Positions 16,597 through 24,503 of a stretch of DNA of 33,732 bases are shown here, one piece after another. The position numbers and the translations under genes are program-made. Position 1 is the first letter of the stretch. Each line of letters opens with the position of its first letter. The notes beneath the pieces were generated by a model, which was not told the origin of the DNA, searched no databases, and was given only the letters and a program-made list of their open reading frames with translations. The DNA is from an uncultured Clostridia bacterium (GTDB taxonomy: Bacteria; Bacillota; Clostridia; Lachnospirales; Lachnospiraceae): NCBI GenBank assembly GCA_946629525.1, contig CAMOXU010000023.1:1-33732 (forward strand), written 5' to 3'.

Positions 16597-17259
16597 ATGG
16601 ATGAATTCAGCACAGGAATACAGGAGCCCGGCGGAAACGCCGGGGAGAAGAGCGGAGAACGCTCCGAGATCGAGATCTTTGATTTTGTGAATCAGAAGCC
16701 AGATCTCACGACAATGGATAAAGGACTTTTCGCAGAGGACAATCTCAGGAGCCTTCCGAAGACCGGTCAGGCTTCCGCGGAGCCGGGACCAAGATATGAA
16801 AATGCCTGGGAGGAGATCGAGCTCAGGGACACTGAGCGGAGAGCACAGGAGCGGCGCAGGGCTGCGTCCGGGAGAAGATCCGCCGGAAGAGCAGGGAAAC
16901 GCGGGGCGAAAGCCGGGACAAGGAGCATGTCGGGAAAGCGTACAGCGGAGGCCGGGACAGGACATGTGCCGGGAAAGCGCTCAGCGGAAGCCGGCAGGAA
17001 GCGCGTATCCGGTAAGCGCAGGGCACTCCGGGCCGCGAAAATAAAACAGGAACGGATCGCAAGGATCCGCATCGCCCTGATCGCGGCGGTCGTCCTGCTC
17101 TGTGTTCTGGCGGGAATCCTTTTTGCGCGGAGACCGCATAGCGAGTCGGCAATCCCTGTGACGGCGTGGAAGGAGCCGGCCGCCTATGTATCGACGTCTG
17201 TGCCGGACGGTATCGGGATCTTCTGCGGTGACAACAGCCCCGCCAGTATATTCTTTTAA
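16597..17259 (+). CDS. Basic, repeat-containing single-pass membrane protein, unknown function
   Basis: I do not recognise this 220-residue protein. It has an acidic N-terminal ~75 residues, then a very basic Arg/Lys/Ala/Gly-rich section (~85-155) with 13-residue repeats, then one membrane helix (RIALIAAVVLLCVLAGILFA, about 163-182), and a ~38-residue C-terminal tail outside or inside. Positive charges before the helix favour N-terminus in, C-terminus out. The start has no strong ribosome site (GGAAC at most). The codon use resembles its neighbours. It may belong to the cardiolipin synthase neighbourhood, possibly binding anionic lipid, but that is speculation. It could also be a fast-evolving lineage-specific gene. 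Confidence 0.6.
   Translation: MDEFSTGIQEPGGNAGEKSGERSEIEIFDFVNQKPDLTTMDKGLFAEDNLRSLPKTGQASAEPGPRYENAWEEIELRDTERRAQERRRAASGRRSAGRAGKRGAKAGTRSMSGKRTAEAGTGHVPGKRSAEAGRKRVSGKRRALRAAKIKQERIARIRIALIAAVVLLCVLAGILFARRPHSESAIPVTAWKEPAAYVSTSVPDGIGIFCGDNSPASIFF
16912..17028 (+). repeat. 39-bp in-frame tandem repeat (three units)
   Basis: Units at 16912-16950, 16951-16989 and 16990-17028 encode AGTRSMSGKRTAE, AGTGHVPGKRSAE and AGRKRVSGKRRAL. A weaker preceding unit reads SAGRAGKRGAK. The diverged units suggest an old duplication that keeps a basic GKR core. Confidence 0.85.
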
Positions 17260-17312
17260 GTTCTGACGCAGAATTCCCGTAATCATTATGAGAACTGCTT
17301 CACAGGTCTTTT

Positions 17313-17341
17313 TATCGAAAGCTGCTTCGCAACTTCCGATA
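17313..17341. repeat. Hairpin repeat F, copy 2
   Basis: The reverse complement matches 11256-11284 at 25 of 29 positions and keeps the GCGAAGC centre and the TATCGGAAGTTG arm. It lies in the 146-base gap before the SDR gene. Confidence 0.8.
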
Positions 17342-17405
17342 AGATCAGCCTGAGAAGAATACGTAGAATGAGTCTGCTCTAACATGGGATTAAAGAGGGT
17401 GTTTT

Positions 17406-18179
17406 ATGGGAAAGACAGCTGTGATCACGGGAGCTTCCGGCGGATTCGGATATGAATTTGCAAAGCTCCTCGCGAAGGATGGATATGATCTCGTGCTTGT
17501 CGCAAGAAGCGGCGATAAGCTGAGGAAAATCTCAAAAAATCTTGAGCGTCATTTCGGCGTTTCGGTCCGCGTATTTGAAAAGGATCTGTCGGAGAGGGAC
17601 GCGGCTCGTGAAGTGTATTCATTTGCGATAAATGAAGATCCCTCACCGGAAATTCTGATCAACAACGCAGGATTCGGTGATTACGGGAGCTTTGCAGAGG
17701 GGAATTTTGAGAAGCTGACGCAGATGGTCGACCTCAATGACCGGACGCTCATGCAGCTCACCCACCTCTTTCTTCAGCCGATGATCGCGGCGGGAAAGGG
17801 GAGGATCCTCAATGTGGCCTCGATCGCAGCCTTCATGCCGGGACCGCAGATGGCGCTTTATTATGCGACGAAAGCCTTTGTCCTGTCGCTCTCGGAAGGA
17901 CTTTCCGAGGAGCTTCGCGGCACGGGCGTCACGGTCACGGCACTCTGCCCCGGTCCGACGGATACGGGATTCACGGAGAGGGCGAATATGCCGGGCTCGC
18001 GCTTTTCGGACATATTCCGCTTTACGAAGCCTTCAGGAGTGGCGAGAGCAGGATACCGGGCCATGATGAAGGGAAAGACGATCGAGGTCCCGGGCGCACT
18101 CAACTATCTTGCGACGACAGGCGTTCGCCTGCTTCCGAGAGGGTTGGTGAGAAAGATCGTGTACCGGTTCCAGAAGTGA
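17406..18179 (+). CDS. Short-chain dehydrogenase/reductase (classical SDR)
   Basis: A 257-residue NAD(P)-dependent oxidoreductase. The cofactor motif TGASGGFG is at residues 8-15, NNAG near 88, the catalytic Ser in NVASIA, and YYATK supplies catalytic Tyr and Lys near 152. Arg in VARSG after strand 2 suggests NADP(H) preference. The substrate is unknown; this subgroup (with CPGPTDTGF) is common in Firmicutes and often annotated as a ketoreductase. ATG 17406 is used by default; the upstream AAAGAGGGTG supports it. Confidence 0.88.
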   Translation: MGKTAVITGASGGFGYEFAKLLAKDGYDLVLVARSGDKLRKISKNLERHFGVSVRVFEKDLSERDAAREVYSFAINEDPSPEILINNAGFGDYGSFAEGNFEKLTQMVDLNDRTLMQLTHLFLQPMIAAGKGRILNVASIAAFMPGPQMALYYATKAFVLSLSEGLSEELRGTGVTVTALCPGPTDTGFTERANMPGSRFSDIFRFTKPSGVARAGYRAMMKGKTIEVPGALNYLATTGVRLLPRGLVRKIVYRFQK

Positions 18180-18305
18180 GCCGGGATGCTGCGTCGTGAC
18201 GCTATAAAGGGGCTTTGGAGGATCACAGTCGGGCTGGAGCCTTCTGCATGCCGTGCAGTGGTGCAGAAAGGCCGGGACTTCAGATTAAGAAAGAGATGAG
18301 TCATT

Positions 18306-19445
18306 TTGCGGAAATATGAGGAGACCAACGAGCCGGAAGAGGGAACTGTCTCGAGGCGGATCTTTACCTGGACTGCCGGTCCGGAGGATGAGGGACGTCC
18401 GGTAAGAGATATCATTTTGTACAAGTGGAAGCTCGTCTCCCATGACGTCGCCCGCGCGAAATACGAGACGGACCACGGCATCACGGTCAACGGGGAGACG
18501 GTCTTCGTGGACCGGCGGCTCAGGGAGGGGGATACGCTCCGCGTCGTTCTCACGGACTATGCGCCGGGGAAGATCATTCCCACGGACGAACCGATCGAGA
18601 TCGTCTATGAGGACGAGGATCTGATCTGTCTCAATAAACCTGCCGGAGTCGTCGTGCATCCGTCCCACGGGCATTTTGCGGACTCGCTCGCGAACCGGCT
18701 GGCTTTTTATTTTCAGAAGAAGAAGGAACCCCACGAAATCCGCACGGTCGGTCGTCTGGACAAGGACACCTCCGGTCTCATCTGCTTTGCGAAGAGCCGG
18801 TCGGCGGTCGCAAGGCTCACGGATCAGGCGGAGAAGGGGATCAGAAGAAAGATATATTATGCCCTCTGCGAGGGAGAATTTGACGCGCAGGAGGGTGTCG
18901 TTGAAGTTCCGATCGAGCGCGAATTTGCCGACAAGCAGAAGCGGGTCGTGAGAGAGGGCGGGGATTATGCCCTGACGTATTACACGGTCCTGCGGCAGTA
19001 CCCCGGGTATGCGCTGGTAAAGGCGGAGATCCGGACCGGGCGGACGCACCAGATCCGGGTCCACATGGCGCATATCGGGCATCCGCTGCTCGGGGATCCG
19101 CTCTATGGGAGCGGAAATATACCGGAACCGGCCGGTGGCGAAAGCCGGGGAGGGCTGTCCGGTGTCCTGTGCGGGAACGGGCAAAATTCGGATCTTGTCC
19201 GGCAGGGGTCGGATACAGGTCTTTGCCGTGCGGCACTGCACGCGGGAGAGATCATTTTTGAGCAGCCGTTCTCGGGGGAAGTGATCTGCCTTCAGGCTGC
19301 TCTGCCGGAGGACATGCGCGCGTACCTTGACGGGACGGAGGGCGTCTTCTATGAGACGGGGACGGCAGAGATTTCGGGAAGTCGAGAGACAGATGCGGCG
19401 GAGATCCCGGAAAGCGCCTCGGGCATGACCACGCGCCATGAATGA
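18306..19445 (+). CDS. RluA-family rRNA/tRNA pseudouridine synthase
   Basis: A 379-residue RNA-modifying enzyme that isomerises uridine to pseudouridine. The N-terminal ~100 residues resemble an S4-like RNA-binding region (LVSHDVARAKYETDHGITVNGE). The catalytic motif is VGRLDKDTSGL, with the essential Asp. RTGRTHQIRVHMAHIGHPLLGDPLYG is the second family block (only its parts are quoted here: GRTHQIRVH and GHPLLGDPLYG). A Gly-rich insertion follows near 275-305. The C-terminal ~40 residues (with repeated AEI) are extra. The start is TTG 18306 because no in-frame ATG or GTG precedes the S4-like region; this start is uncertain. Confidence 0.88.
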   Translation: MRKYEETNEPEEGTVSRRIFTWTAGPEDEGRPVRDIILYKWKLVSHDVARAKYETDHGITVNGETVFVDRRLREGDTLRVVLTDYAPGKIIPTDEPIEIVYEDEDLICLNKPAGVVVHPSHGHFADSLANRLAFYFQKKKEPHEIRTVGRLDKDTSGLICFAKSRSAVARLTDQAEKGIRRKIYYALCEGEFDAQEGVVEVPIEREFADKQKRVVREGGDYALTYYTVLRQYPGYALVKAEIRTGRTHQIRVHMAHIGHPLLGDPLYGSGNIPEPAGGESRGGLSGVLCGNGQNSDLVRQGSDTGLCRAALHAGEIIFEQPFSGEVICLQAALPEDMRAYLDGTEGVFYETGTAEISGSRETDAAEIPESASGMTTRHE

Positions 19446-19559
19446 CAGGGAATATGGCCGGAGAAAGAGAATGGTGTCTTTACGAGTGCTGCAGCAGTGC
19501 AGAAAGAGAAGGCAGGCCGGGCAGTTTGGGCCGAAATCGGCTGCAGAAAGGTACATCAG

Positions 19560-20579
19560 ATGATTATTATTTTGAAGAACAATCCGGATCCCGAGCAGAT
19601 TGAGGACCTGACGGGATGGCTGCGCGATCTCGGACTGACGGTATGCCCGACAGTCGGTGTCGGACAGACAATCCTCGGACTTGTCGGAGATACGAGCCGG
19701 GTGGACATGGATCTGATCGCGGCGCTCGATATCGTCGAGGACGTGAAGCGTGTCCAGGAACCCTTCAAGAATGTGAATCGGAAATTCCATCCGGAAAATA
19801 CCGTCGTTTCGGTCGGGCAGGCCTCGTTCGGAGACGGTTCGCTCACGCTGATCGCGGGTCCCTGCGCTGTGGAAAATGAAGAGCAGATCTTATCCGCGGC
19901 ACAGGCCGTGAAGGAAGCGGGAGCGCAGATCCTGAGAGCCGGTGCATTCCGGTCCAGGACCTCCCCGTATTCCTTCCAGGGGCTGAAGGTCGAAGGAATG
20001 CGCCTCCTGATGAAGGCGAGAGAGGCGTCGGGGCTTCCCGTCATGACCGAGATTCTTGACGCGTCACAGCTCCCGCTCTTTGAGGAGGTGGATCTCATCG
20101 AGGTGGGCTCCGGAAATGTCCGCAACTATCACCTCCTGACCGCACTCGGAAAGATCAGGAAGCCTGTCCTTCTGCGGAGAGGGCCGTCGATGACCTATGA
20201 GGAGTGGCTCATGAGCGCGGAATACATTCTCGCGGGCGGGAACAGCCAGGTCATCCTCTGCGAGAGCGGAATCAGAACATTTGAAACATATACAAAGAAT
20301 ACCTTTGATATCACAAGCATCCCTGTCCTGAAATCGCTCACCCATCTGCCGGTCGCGGCGGATCCGTGCCAGGCTTCGGGAAAATACAGTCTTGTGCCGG
20401 GGCTGGCCTCCGCAGCCTGCGCGGCCGGAGCGGACGGACTCGTCATCGAGGTGCATCCGGATCCCCAGCATGCTCTCTGTGAGGGAGAGCGGCAGCTTGT
20501 GACCGGAAAATTCACGGCACTGGCCCGGAGGCTTTTCGCGCTGCAGGAGACAAAAGGTAATTGCGGAACTGTGTGCTGA
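19560..20579 (+). CDS. aroF: Divergent type I-beta DAHP synthase homologue
   Basis: A 339-residue homologue of type I-beta 3-deoxy-7-phosphoheptulonate synthase, first enzyme of the shikimate pathway. Residues 1-70 (MIIILKNNPDPEQ...) form the ferredoxin-like regulatory domain, then a barrel beginning at LIAGPCAVENEEQI. By motif alignment with the Thermotoga maritima enzyme, metal ligand Cys102 and Glu297 are kept. The His of the DPSH motif is Gln271 (ADPCQASG), the Asp ligand is Glu308 (HALCEGERQL), and two substrate lysines are Arg131 (GAFRSRTSPY) and Arg206 (VLLRRG). The usual GARN is GSGN. The protein may have altered metal or substrate use, or may be impaired. ATG 19560 is chosen from homology to MIIIL-type starts and an AAGG site. 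It is 58 bases before pheA, probably in an operon. Confidence 0.8.
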   Translation: MIIILKNNPDPEQIEDLTGWLRDLGLTVCPTVGVGQTILGLVGDTSRVDMDLIAALDIVEDVKRVQEPFKNVNRKFHPENTVVSVGQASFGDGSLTLIAGPCAVENEEQILSAAQAVKEAGAQILRAGAFRSRTSPYSFQGLKVEGMRLLMKAREASGLPVMTEILDASQLPLFEEVDLIEVGSGNVRNYHLLTALGKIRKPVLLRRGPSMTYEEWLMSAEYILAGGNSQVILCESGIRTFETYTKNTFDITSIPVLKSLTHLPVAADPCQASGKYSLVPGLASAACAAGADGLVIEVHPDPQHALCEGERQLVTGKFTALARRLFALQETKGNCGTVC

Positions 20580-20637
20580 ACGGAAACTGCAAAAACATTC
20601 AGAAGACAGGAGCCAATACGAAAAGGAGAGTTGGGAG

Positions 20638-21522
20638 ATGAGTGACATAATCAGGATCGCAGGGACGGACTATACGCTTCTGGACAATACCGCGACCTTT
20701 CCGAAAGTCGGGAGCGTGGCCTGCCAGGGCGTCCGGGGAGCTTATTCGGAGCAGGCGGCAAAGCGCATTTTCAATCAGACGAGACCGATGTTCTTCAAGA
20801 CATTCGGCGCTGTCATCAATGCGGTGAAATGCGGCATGTGCGAGTTCGGCGTCCTTCCGATCGAGAACAATTCCTACGGCTCGGTGCGGGGCGTCTATGA
20901 AGCTCTCCGCACGGCGGGCGTGCATGTCGTCCACGGGGACCGCATCCTGATCCGCCACCAGCTGCTGGTCAAGCCCGGAACGAAATTCGAAGACATCACA
21001 AGCATTCGATCCCACGAGCAGGCGATCGGGCAGTGCGCGTCCTTCCTCCGGGAGGTCGAGGACCGCATACACGTGGTGCCGGTGCTCAACACGGCCATTG
21101 CCGCCCGCTATGTCGCGGAGACGGATGATCCCGGCGCGGCGGCGATCGCATCTCCGGAAGCAGGAGAGGTCTACGGGCTTACATCGCTTGAGAACAGGGT
21201 CTCGGACAGCGACAATAACTACACAAGGTTCGTCTGCGTGACCGACAAGCCGGTGATCTATCCCGGCGCGAACAGAATTTCCATGATCCTCTCGGTCAGC
21301 CATACACCCGGAGCGCTCTACGAGACGATCGGCAGGTTTGCGAACCGCGGAGTCAACATCATAAAGCTGGAGAGCTGCCCGATCGTCGGTCGTGACTTTG
21401 AATTCCGCTTCTTCCTCGACGCGGAGGCGTCCTGTGCGGAGCCGGAGGTGGCCGGGATGATCAATGAGCTGAGTGCGACGTGCCCGGAGTTCGTGTTCCT
21501 GGGGAATTACGCTGAGGCGTGA
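20638..21522 (+). CDS. pheA: Prephenate dehydratase with C-terminal ACT domain
   Basis: A 294-residue enzyme converting prephenate to phenylpyruvate for phenylalanine synthesis. The Clostridia-type motif QGVRGAYSEQAA, PIENNSYGSVRGVYEAL, SHEQAIGQC, NTAIAARYVAE and the catalytic-Thr motif NYTRFVCV are all present. The ACT domain begins near 205 (ISMILSVSHTPGALYETIG). Its usual ESRP phenylalanine-binding motif reads ESCP, followed by IVGRDFEFRFFLD. The N-terminal ~25 residues do not show an obvious chorismate mutase, which must be elsewhere. ATG 20638 is preceded by AAGGAG. Pairs with the aroF-like gene upstream. Confidence 0.9.
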   Translation: MSDIIRIAGTDYTLLDNTATFPKVGSVACQGVRGAYSEQAAKRIFNQTRPMFFKTFGAVINAVKCGMCEFGVLPIENNSYGSVRGVYEALRTAGVHVVHGDRILIRHQLLVKPGTKFEDITSIRSHEQAIGQCASFLREVEDRIHVVPVLNTAIAARYVAETDDPGAAAIASPEAGEVYGLTSLENRVSDSDNNYTRFVCVTDKPVIYPGANRISMILSVSHTPGALYETIGRFANRGVNIIKLESCPIVGRDFEFRFFLDAEASCAEPEVAGMINELSATCPEFVFLGNYAEA

Positions 21523-21662
21523 TATGGTTTGATCTTTGACGGGACGGCGCCTGATTCGGATACTTTCCGACGTCTGGTCTGCAGGCAGGGCGGTTTGTCG
21601 CAGAATGGGTGGAGGGCAGAAACTTCTTCACTTTTGGGCTTTTCTTTCCCGAAGGTCTGTGC

Positions 21663-21668
21663 TATAAT
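21663..21668 (+). promoter_or_regulatory. Probable -10 box of the tRNA-Ala gene
   Basis: TATAAT at a position 14 bases before the mature 5' end. No good -35 is seen (pyrimidine-rich at about 21640), so the promoter assignment rests on the -10 and position. Confidence 0.55.
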
Positions 21669-21681
21669 ACTCTTCGTGCAT

Positions 21682-21754
<73 letters not shown>

Positions 21755-21755
21755 T

Positions 21756-21788
21756 AAAAACAGACAGGTCGATGGCCTGTCTGTTTTT
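21756..21788 (+). terminator. Terminator of tRNA-Ala
   Basis: CAGACAGG and CCTGTCTG flank a 7-base loop, with five A before and five T after. It is symmetrical and could act in both directions. Confidence 0.95.
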
Positions 21789-21831
21789 GCGTTATGAGGC
21801 TGGTGGATCGCAGAGTCGGGAGGATGGTCCA

Positions 21832-21860
21832 TTGACATTTGGGACCTACATGTATATACT
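21832..21860 (+). promoter_or_regulatory. vapBC promoter
   Basis: TTGACA (21832-21837) and TATACT (21855-21860) are separated by exactly 17 bases, close to the sigma-70-type ideal. The vapB start lies 33 bases past the -10. Confidence 0.9.
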
Positions 21861-21874
21861 ATATGTATATACAT
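21850..21874. promoter_or_regulatory. Palindromic operator of vapBC
   Basis: ATGTATATAC and GTATATACAT are perfect 10-bp arms around TATAT, and the left arm overlaps the -10 box. This layout fits VapBC autoregulation, in which the antitoxin (or complex) binds an inverted repeat over the promoter. Binding is inferred. Confidence 0.85.
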
Positions 21875-21893
21875 TGCTCGGGAGGTGATGACT

Positions 21894-22130
21894 ATGTTTA
21901 CTGCAAAAGTTTTTCAAAGTGGCAACAGTCAGGCAATCAGAATTCCCAAGGAGTTTCATACAGATGAAATAGAGTTTATCATTCGGAAAAGCGGTGAATG
22001 TTTTTTTTTAATCCCGAAAGATGATCCCTGGGCTTTGCTGCGTCAATGCCTCGGCAAAGCAGAGGATGCGTTTCCCTTTGAACGGGATCAGCCTTTGATA
22101 ACAGATCTACCGGAAAGAGAGAACCTATAA
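21894..22130 (+). CDS. vapB: VapB-type antitoxin (AbrB/SpoVT fold)
   Basis: A 78-residue antitoxin that binds and silences the adjacent VapC and represses the operon. The N-terminal MFTAKVFQSGNSQAIRIPKE is the swapped-hairpin DNA-binding AbrB motif, with the GNSQAIRIP signature. The C-terminal ~30 residues are acidic and aromatic (FPFERDQPLITDLPE), as expected of the toxin-wrapping segment. ATG 21894 is chosen because GGGAGG (21880-21885) gives 8-base spacing; ATG 21888 lies too close. The stop overlaps the vapC start by one base. Confidence 0.9.
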   Translation: MFTAKVFQSGNSQAIRIPKEFHTDEIEFIIRKSGECFFLIPKDDPWALLRQCLGKAEDAFPFERDQPLITDLPERENL

Positions 22131-22528
22131 TGTATCTGCTGGACACAAACATCTGTATTTACGCAATGAACGGAAGATATCCAAAACTGTCAGATCAGCT
22201 ATTGCAAATAAACCCTGATGACATCTGTGTTTCATCCATCACCGTTGGAGAACTGGAGTATGGAGCAGCAAAAAGCCGTTGGGGAGATAGAACTCGACAG
22301 GTTATGCGTGCTTTTCTGGCTAATTATGAGATTCTCTCTTTTACTGAAAAGGACGCCATTATATTTGGACAGCTGCGTGCGCAGCTTGCCTTCTCCGGGA
22401 CACCGATTGGTGCATATGACGTGATGATAGCTGCTCAGGGAGTAGCTGGAAATCATACTGTAGTCACACATAACACAAAGGAATTCTCCCGTATACCGGG
22501 GATTGTTCTGGAAGACTGGACGGATTGA
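22130..22528 (+). CDS. vapC: VapC toxin, PIN-domain ribonuclease
   Basis: A 132-residue Mg-dependent RNase. The acidic active site is visible: Asp5 in LLDTNICIYAM, Glu in VGELEYGAAKS (about 42), Asp in AYDVMIAAQG (about 99), and the THNTKEFSRIPGIVLEDW block that places the fourth position near the C-terminus. Most VapC toxins cut tRNA or rRNA; the target here is unknown. Overlap with vapB ensures coupled translation. The intact motifs suggest a functional toxin. Confidence 0.92.
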   Translation: MYLLDTNICIYAMNGRYPKLSDQLLQINPDDICVSSITVGELEYGAAKSRWGDRTRQVMRAFLANYEILSFTEKDAIIFGQLRAQLAFSGTPIGAYDVMIAAQGVAGNHTVVTHNTKEFSRIPGIVLEDWTD

Positions 22529-22580
22529 CAGTCGTCGGAATGAAGTGCCGATCAGAATTTCAGTCGAAACTATACTAACC

Positions 22581-22683
22581 AAGGGGCTGTCGCAGTAAGA
22601 CAAATCACCACTATATATGACAGATGTCATTTGCAAATATCTGCCATATATGGTGGCGACTCCGTCTACTGCGACAGCCCCTT
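22581..22683. mobile_element. 103-bp near-palindrome, MITE-like
   Basis: Perfect 17-bp terminal inverted repeats (AAGGGGCTGTCGCAGTA at 22581-22597 and its complement at 22667-22683). Complementarity continues inside, for example CACCA..TATATATG against CATATATGGTGG, so nearly the whole element can fold. The GGGGCTGTCGCA end resembles termini common among Firmicutes insertion sequences. I see no coding capacity and no clear target duplication. It could instead be a large hairpin terminator shared by vapC and the convergent peptidase gene. Confidence 0.65.
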
Positions 22684-22785
22684 TATGAAACCCCCGACAT
22701 TTTTAAGATGGCACTCACAAAATCAGGGGTTATATCTGTAAACTTTTGCTAAACTGAGGCGGAACAGATTCGTATTATTACCCGA

Positions 22786-24297
22786 TTAGGAAAGCTCATA
22801 CAGAGCGCTGTATTTCGCCTCCAGATAATCCAGGAAGTCATCCGGTGTCAAATCCCGCCCGGTGATATCCTTGATCCACTCTGCCGGCGATAACAGATCT
22901 GCCTTTTTCCAGACGTGCTCCCGCATCCAGTCGTTGATGGCGCTGATGTTTCCCTTCCGAATCAGATCCTCTATATCCAGTTCCTCCGCCATCCGGTTGA
23001 AATACATGGCGTTATAGAAATTCCCCAGCGCATAGGTCGGGAAATATCCGAACCCGCTCGTCCAGTGCACATCCTGCAGGATACCCTCCGCGTCCCGTTC
23101 CGGCCGTACGCCCAGATACTCCTCATATTTGTCGTTCCAGATCTTTGGCAGATCCTCGATCTTCGCCTCACCCCTCACGATCATTTTCTCAATCTCATAG
23201 CGGATCATGATATGGAAGGTGTAGGTGAACTCATCCGCCTCCGTCCTGATCAGCGACGGCTCCACCAGGTTCACGACCTCATAAAGCTCGCGCTCCGAAA
23301 CATCATGCATCAGTTCCGGGAAGATTTCCTTCATCTTCGGATAGATCAGGGAAATGAAAGCCTCCGACCTGCCGATACGGTTCTCATAAAAACGGGAGAC
23401 AGACTCGTGCTGCCCCATCGTTTTCTCCCCTGTAATGTGCTTTTCCCAGTTCTCCCGCGGCTGGTTCATGTCAAAAAGCGCATGCCCGCCTTCATGAACA
23501 ATACTGTAGATATTGGACAGTACCATATCAGGATAATAATGGGTGGTCACACGAGTATCATCCTTCGCAGGAGATTCCGTAAAGGGATGCTCTGTTGTGG
23601 ACAGCACGCCGCGGGACTTATCAAAGCCGATCACATCCAGAAGATATTCCGCCATCTTTTGCTGGGAGAGGTCATCCACCTTGCGGGAAGCAAAATCCCT
23701 GCGTATCTTCTTCGGCGACGCCATGATCTTCTTGAGCATGGGCACCAGCCTCTCCCTGACCGCGCCGAAAATCTCATCCAGCTTCTCCACAGTCATGCCG
23801 CGCTCATAGAGCGAAAGCAGATCATCATAAGCCTCCTTCGAGGGAGTATCCAGCCGGGAAAGACGGGTCATCTCCACATCCCGCACGGCCGAAAGAGAAG
23901 GGGCGAAGAGAGAAAAATCCGACTTTTCCTTAGCCGCGATCCAGTCCACATAAGCCTGATTCATGATGCGGGAAAATCTCAGATTTTCTTCCGCGGAAAT
24001 ATTCTTCGTCCGGACATACTCCCTGTGCAGACTCTCCGCCAGAACCCGGTCCCGCTCCTCAAGCTCATCGCGTCCCTCATACAGCGCCTCCGCTGCCTCT
24101 ACAAAAGCAGGATCCCTTCTCAGAGCAAAAGCCTTACTGTCCAGAAAAGACAGAAGCTCTCCCTCCTCCGACATCCCCTCCCTGGGGCAGATCGTCTCCA
24201 TATCAAAATTAATCAATGAAATTGCATGCCGGAAATGATCCTCCTCCGTCAAAACCCCGTTGACAAACGCCAACTGTTCCTTAAGTCCATCCATCAT
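22786..24297 (-). CDS. M32-family metallo-carboxypeptidase (Taq type)
   Basis: A zinc carboxypeptidase of family M32 with broad specificity for C-terminal residues; about 503 residues, as usual for the family. The zinc motif is IVHEGGHALFDMNQPRE (HEXXH), and later MGQHESVSRFYENRIGRS carries the family ESxS/RxxEN-type block. The C-terminal DVHWTSGFGYFPTYALGNFYNAMY is another signature. The protein is cytosolic. The frame opens at 24315, but GGAGGG lies between that ATG and the MM pair, so I use 24297; 24294 is also possible. The gene is less GC-rich than those before the tRNA. Confidence 0.92.
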   Translation of the reverse strand: MMDGLKEQLAFVNGVLTEEDHFRHAISLINFDMETICPREGMSEEGELLSFLDSKAFALRRDPAFVEAAEALYEGRDELEERDRVLAESLHREYVRTKNISAEENLRFSRIMNQAYVDWIAAKEKSDFSLFAPSLSAVRDVEMTRLSRLDTPSKEAYDDLLSLYERGMTVEKLDEIFGAVRERLVPMLKKIMASPKKIRRDFASRKVDDLSQQKMAEYLLDVIGFDKSRGVLSTTEHPFTESPAKDDTRVTTHYYPDMVLSNIYSIVHEGGHALFDMNQPRENWEKHITGEKTMGQHESVSRFYENRIGRSEAFISLIYPKMKEIFPELMHDVSERELYEVVNLVEPSLIRTEADEFTYTFHIMIRYEIEKMIVRGEAKIEDLPKIWNDKYEEYLGVRPERDAEGILQDVHWTSGFGYFPTYALGNFYNAMYFNRMAEELDIEDLIRKGNISAINDWMREHVWKKADLLSPAEWIKDITGRDLTPDDFLDYLEAKYSALYELS

Positions 24298-24355
24298 GTA
24301 TTCAGCACCCTCCATGTAAGTAAGTATTAAAGTGAGTCAGCATTTCCACCACTCT

Positions 24356-24392
24356 GTTGAATCATACTCCTTTTTCAGCGGTTCCTTCAAGT
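24356..24392 (-). repeat. 37-bp dispersed repeat R, copy A
   Basis: Reads ACTTGAAGGA-ACC-GCTGAAAA... ending GTATGATTCAAC on the minus strand. It differs from copy B at four of 37 positions and is more distant from copies C and D. It lies just upstream of the M32 gene. Confidence 0.85.
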
Positions 24393-24503
24393 ATACGGCG
24401 TAATCTGCACGTGGGAAATGCCGGCACGGGAAAAAACGATTGAACTTGCTTTCCTGATTGGGTATCCTGTTGTAAGGAAGAGAACACAGGGGGAAGAGCC
24501 AGA

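Noticed and set aside
18285-19790. 501-codon minus-strand open frame across rluA and the start of the aroF-like gene
   Set aside because: It overlaps two genes with strong motifs and has no motif or ribosome site of its own.
22915-24219. 434-codon plus-strand open frame antisense to the M32 peptidase
   Set aside because: The HEXXH motif and family blocks are on the minus strand.
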